64,000 nt of DNA from Francisellaceae bacterium UBA6186 (GTDB lineage: Bacteria > Pseudomonadota > Gammaproteobacteria > UBA6186 > Azoamicaceae): NCBI GenBank assembly GCA_002422785.1, contig DITK01000053.1:7897-71896 (forward strand), written 5' to 3'. Both the position numbers and the translations under genes were made by a program. Below the pieces are notes generated by a model. The model did no database searches. It saw nothing but the letters and a program-made list of their open reading frames with translations, and was not told the origin of the DNA. Shown here piece by piece: positions 61,352 to 64,000 of this stretch; within the stretch, counting starts at the first letter, position 1; each line of letters begins with the position of its first letter.

Positions 61352-62413
61352 ATGCTTAATATATTTAAATCTTGGTATAAAAAGTATTTTTCTCATCCTG
61401 AAGCAGTCTTATTATTATTGTTTTTGATGGTAAGTTTTGGTCTAATTTTCACCATAGGAGAAATATTAGCACCAGTTATGACCAGCCTTGTAATCGTATA
61501 TTTACTACAGTGGTGGGTAAATTTTTTAGTTAATCACAATATTCCAAGAAATATCGCTTATCCTCTAGTATATATAGTTTTTTTAGCAATATTTATAACA
61601 GCTATTCTAGTTTTACTGCCACTTTTGTGGAGACAATTCAGTAACTTATTTACTGATTTACCTTATATGTTACAAAATGCTAAATCTTCATTAATAAAAT
61701 TAGCCGAGCAATATCCAGCCTACTTTTCTAAACAACAAATAGATACTCTATTTTTTAGTATGCTTAGTGATGTGCACGTTTGGGCTAAAACAAAAGTCTC
61801 ATCTTCTTTTTCTTATATACCAGGAATAATTGCCTGGCTAGTTTATTTATTTTTAGTACCATTATTGGTGTTTTTTTTCTTAAAAGACAGTCAAATTATT
61901 ATAAATTGGTTTGCAAGATTTTTTCCAAAAAATAAAAAAGTATTAAAAACCATTTGGCTAGAAATGGATAAACAAATCGGTAATTATGTTCGTGGCAAAA
62001 TTTTACAAATAACTATAGCAAGCATCATTAATGGGATGGTCTTTTTATTTTTTGACTTAAACTATGCAATATTGATTGCAGCTATTGTCGGTATTTCAGA
62101 AATAGTACCGTATATAGGGGCAGTAGTTGTATCTATACCTTTAATTTTAGTTGGATACTTACAATGGGGATTTAGCTTAAAATTAGGTTATTTGCTAGGA
62201 GTGTATTTTATAATTCAAGCATTAGATGGTAACGTGTTAGTACCAATTTTGTTTTCTAAAGCCGTAAATTTGCACCCAATTGCAATTGTTATTGCTATTT
62301 TGTTTTTTGGCTCTTTATGGGGCTTCTGGGGGGTAGTATTCGCTATACCATTAGCAACTTTAGTAAAAACAGTATTAATGGTTTGGCCAATAGCCTCTGG
62401 ACATACACGCTGA
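61352..62413 (+). CDS. perM: AI-2E/PerM family permease
   Basis: Membrane protein with seven or eight hydrophobic segments; IGEILAPVMTSLVIVYLLQWWVNFLV, VYLFLVPLLVFFFLKDSQIIINWFARFFP and the late VGISEIVPYIGAVVVSIPLI and LVPILFSKAVNLHPIAIVIAILFFGSLWGFWGVVFAIPL match PF01594. 353 residues, full length. Role uncertain (export of small molecules or ions). bepA, the TusA-like gene and perM form a neighbourhood known in E. coli-type genomes. Confidence 0.85.
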   Translation: MLNIFKSWYKKYFSHPEAVLLLLFLMVSFGLIFTIGEILAPVMTSLVIVYLLQWWVNFLVNHNIPRNIAYPLVYIVFLAIFITAILVLLPLLWRQFSNLFTDLPYMLQNAKSSLIKLAEQYPAYFSKQQIDTLFFSMLSDVHVWAKTKVSSSFSYIPGIIAWLVYLFLVPLLVFFFLKDSQIIINWFARFFPKNKKVLKTIWLEMDKQIGNYVRGKILQITIASIINGMVFLFFDLNYAILIAAIVGISEIVPYIGAVVVSIPLILVGYLQWGFSLKLGYLLGVYFIIQALDGNVLVPILFSKAVNLHPIAIVIAILFFGSLWGFWGVVFAIPLATLVKTVLMVWPIASGHTR

Positions 62414-62427
62414 TATTAACTTATATT

Positions 62428-63024
62428 TTAAGCTGGTTCTAAACTAGTATCTAAATTTAAAACATCACAATAATCTAAAAATGATTCTCTTAACGAGACA
62501 ATATGCCTATCAGATGGAATTTTAACCTGAATTTCAATATTGATTAAATAAATATTATTATTGTTACGATGAACATTGACTTCTTTAATTGCAATATTTT
62601 CCCGATTAAAAAATTGTAATAATTTATTTAATAAACCAGGTTTATCTATAGTGGTTGCATGTACCATATAGTTTATATATTGAGCAGATTCTGTAGAATT
62701 AATTACGGTGATATGATTATTGCGTTTTGTATATACATGTAGTTGATGTTTATTAGTTAGGCCAGATAAAGATTTTTCTAATTTAATAATTTCATTCCAT
62801 TTCCCATTAATCAAAGCACTAAATGCTAGATCTTGACCAAATTCAGTAATTTTAGTGTTTATAATATTACAGTTATGGGTGGCGATTAACGCAGTTAAGG
62901 TCTGGGCCATGTTATTTGAATTTTCCCCCATAGCAATCAAACTCAAATAACTAATACCTGTATTGGATACTACTTTGTTTGCTTTGGTATTTTTTAGCTT
63001 GTTGGTTAATTTACGTGGCTGCAT
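62428..63024 (-). CDS. gcvR: Glycine cleavage repressor GcvR-like ACT-domain protein
   Basis: Two ACT domains. The first (SYLSLIAMGENSNNMAQTLTALIATHNCNI ... FSALINGKWNEIIKLEKSL) matches GcvR residues around its own ITALGADRPG and GSWNAIxLIE; the second (YMVHATTIDKPGLLNKLLQFFNRENIAIKEVNV) is a standard ACT. GcvR regulates the GcvA activator of glycine cleavage. Glycine binding is suggested but residues differ from E. coli. ATG at 63024 is preferred over an extension to 63099. Convergent with perM, 14-base gap. Confidence 0.75.
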   Translation of the reverse strand: MQPRKLTNKLKNTKANKVVSNTGISYLSLIAMGENSNNMAQTLTALIATHNCNIINTKITEFGQDLAFSALINGKWNEIIKLEKSLSGLTNKHQLHVYTKRNNHITVINSTESAQYINYMVHATTIDKPGLLNKLLQFFNRENIAIKEVNVHRNNNNIYLINIEIQVKIPSDRHIVSLRESFLDYCDVLNLDTSLEPA

Positions 63025-63148
63025 TTTATGTGTGCCTATACAACAATAAGTAAATTTAGTACTCTTAATAGTTATGATTATACGAAATAATAATATCAAA
63101 TTCTATTGAATATACGCTACCTAATTATACAAATAAATAAGTGCAATA

Positions 63149-63841
63149 TCAGGTTATCAGGCTTTTTAATTTAGCAAGAGCGTATTTATAATCATAATCC
63201 TTAGGTTTAAAAATACTAGATCCAGCTACAAATATATCTACGCCTATGTTGGCTAAATTCGCAATATTTTCAATATTCACCCCGCCATCAATGCTTAATG
63301 GTATATGACAATTTAATTTTTTTAGCATTAATTTAATTAATTCAATTTTTGCTAAACTATTAACAATAAACTGTTGCCCAGCAGATCCTGGGTGTACTGA
63401 CATAATTAAAATTAGATCTAGTTGTGTATAAATGTCTTTTATAACATCTATTGAAGTTTCCGGGTTTATAGCTATTCCAGCTTTACAACCACAATCTTTA
63501 ATTAACTTTAAACTACGCTGCAAATCTATAGTCCCTTCGGGATGAATAGTAATATAATTTGCACCAGCTTTAGCAAATTCGATAATTAAATAATCAACCG
63601 GAGTTACCATTAAATGCACATCTAGGGTAGCTAAAATGCCACGTGCCCTTAAAGACTGACATACTAAAGGGCCGAAGGTTAAATTAGGCACAAAATGATT
63701 GTCCATAACATCTACGTGGATCCAATCGGCTCCAGCTGCTAAAACTTTTGTAACTTCTTCTGCTAATGAAGCAAAATCTGCTGATAAAATAGAAGCTGAA
63801 ATAATTTTATTTCTAATAGCAATATTATATCTAGATGGCAT
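63149..63841 (-). CDS. rpe: Ribulose-phosphate 3-epimerase
   Basis: Pentose-phosphate enzyme interconverting ribulose-5-P and xylulose-5-P. ISASILSADFASLAEEV, the metal-binding WIHVDVMDNHFVPNLTFGP, MSVHPGSAGQQF, SIDGGVNIENI and FVAGSSIFKP are all intact. 230 residues on a TIM barrel; normal. It stands alone with about 130 bases before the next tRNA. Confidence 0.96.
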   Translation of the reverse strand: MPSRYNIAIRNKIISASILSADFASLAEEVTKVLAAGADWIHVDVMDNHFVPNLTFGPLVCQSLRARGILATLDVHLMVTPVDYLIIEFAKAGANYITIHPEGTIDLQRSLKLIKDCGCKAGIAINPETSIDVIKDIYTQLDLILIMSVHPGSAGQQFIVNSLAKIELIKLMLKKLNCHIPLSIDGGVNIENIANLANIGVDIFVAGSSIFKPKDYDYKYALAKLKSLIT

Positions 63842-63909
63842 TAAACTATAGATCCTAGTTTATTAAAGTATTTATGGCATTTATATTAGATATTAACAAA
63901 TCAATCCCA

Positions 63910-63939
63910 TTGACTTCAATGACCACAGTAAGGTTTAAT
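63910..63939 (+). promoter_or_regulatory. Promoter candidate for the tRNA at the window end
   Basis: TTGACT (63910-63915) and TTTAAT (63934-63939) with an 18-base spacer lie about 35 bases before the tRNA gene beginning at 63974. Consistent with a tRNA promoter but not proven. Confidence 0.45.
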
Positions 63940-63973
63940 AGGATTTTTAATATTTATGTTCATTTACTGTTTT

Positions 63974-64000
63974 GGCTAGATAGCTCAGTTGGTAGAGCAA
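63974..64000 (+). tRNA. tRNA, 5' part only (amino acid not determinable; Phe possible)
   Basis: The last 27 bases show an acceptor arm GGCTAGA, TA, and the D-arm GCTCAGTTGGTAGAGC followed by AA, the usual start of a tRNA gene. The anticodon lies beyond the window. GATAGCTCAG is common in tRNA-Phe and others, so no amino acid is assigned. Confidence 0.85.

Noticed and set aside
1..64000. CRISPR arrays, insertion sequences, prophage, rRNA operon, replication origin
   Set aside because: No regularly spaced repeats, transposase or integrase genes, phage structural genes, rRNA segments or DnaA-box clusters were seen.

Overview
The window is AT-rich and densely coding. It carries gammaproteobacterial housekeeping blocks in familiar arrangements: lptD-surA-rsmA divergent from amgK-murU, rpsP-rimM-trmD-rplS, lptM-dapF, bepA-tusA-like-perM, rpoS, ihfB, rsd and gcvR. 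It also shows traits of a host-associated lifestyle: a small Dot/Icm IcmD/DotP-like membrane protein, a DUF2608 protein, a ProP-type MFS carrier, a stand-alone SpoT-type HD hydrolase, an AAA-ATPase/PD-(D/E)XK protein and what looks like queuine salvage. The best reading is a Legionellales-like, probably intracellular, gammaproteobacterium. The exact taxon cannot be fixed from this sequence, and no rRNA gene is present.

Layout. 0-2.5 kb: the end of an MSHA-type pilus operon, with a tandem copy of the major pilin followed by MshC-, MshD-, MshO- and MshP-like genes. 2.5-4.1 kb: a large unknown protein behind a long hairpin that covers its ribosome binding site. 4.1-5.9 kb: a ZapB-like coiled coil, rpoS and ihfB. 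5.8-11.7 kb: an outer-membrane barrel, a second set of type IV pilin-like genes, a sugar epimerase and a DUF2608 protein. 11.8-24.7 kb: PBP1A, a degenerate response regulator, a single-cysteine DsbC, the rplS operon, znuA/znuCB, an H1-tailed HU protein, lptM-dapF, a porin, dsbB, plsY and folB. 24.7-36.7 kb: a MidA-like methyltransferase, rsd, the envelope block rsmA/surA/lptD/amgK/murU, trmB, an SLC13-like carrier and an M50 protease.

36.7-47.9 kb is the most unusual part. A phosphopantetheinyl transferase and an MFS carrier lead into FkbM methyltransferase, a PduX-like GHMP kinase, a DTD2-type D-aminoacyl-tRNA deacylase, a formyltransferase-fold enzyme, an EamA-like cysteine/O-acetylserine exporter, a cysteine-synthase-like PLP enzyme, and an ATP-grasp/argininosuccinate-lyase fusion whose usual catalytic His is Gln. 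Together these look like an undescribed pathway making, exporting and tolerating an unusual amino acid or small peptide. 47.9-50.6 kb is accessory: a ribbon-helix-helix gene coupled to an AAA/PD-(D/E)XK gene, a degraded fragment and an ASCH-domain protein.

50.7-57.0 kb holds an accessory fatty-acid set (PlsC-like, ACP, KAS I/II, FabZ-like, FabA, KAS III, FabD). 57.1-59.0 kb pairs tgt with a YhhQ-type transporter. The window closes with tRNA-Lys, the IcmD-like gene, bepA, a TusA-like gene, perM, gcvR, rpe and the start of another tRNA. Many neighbours overlap or nearly abut, including start codons of divergent genes. No CRISPR array, insertion sequence, prophage or replication origin was recognised, and no gene-free stretch exceeds about 280 bases.
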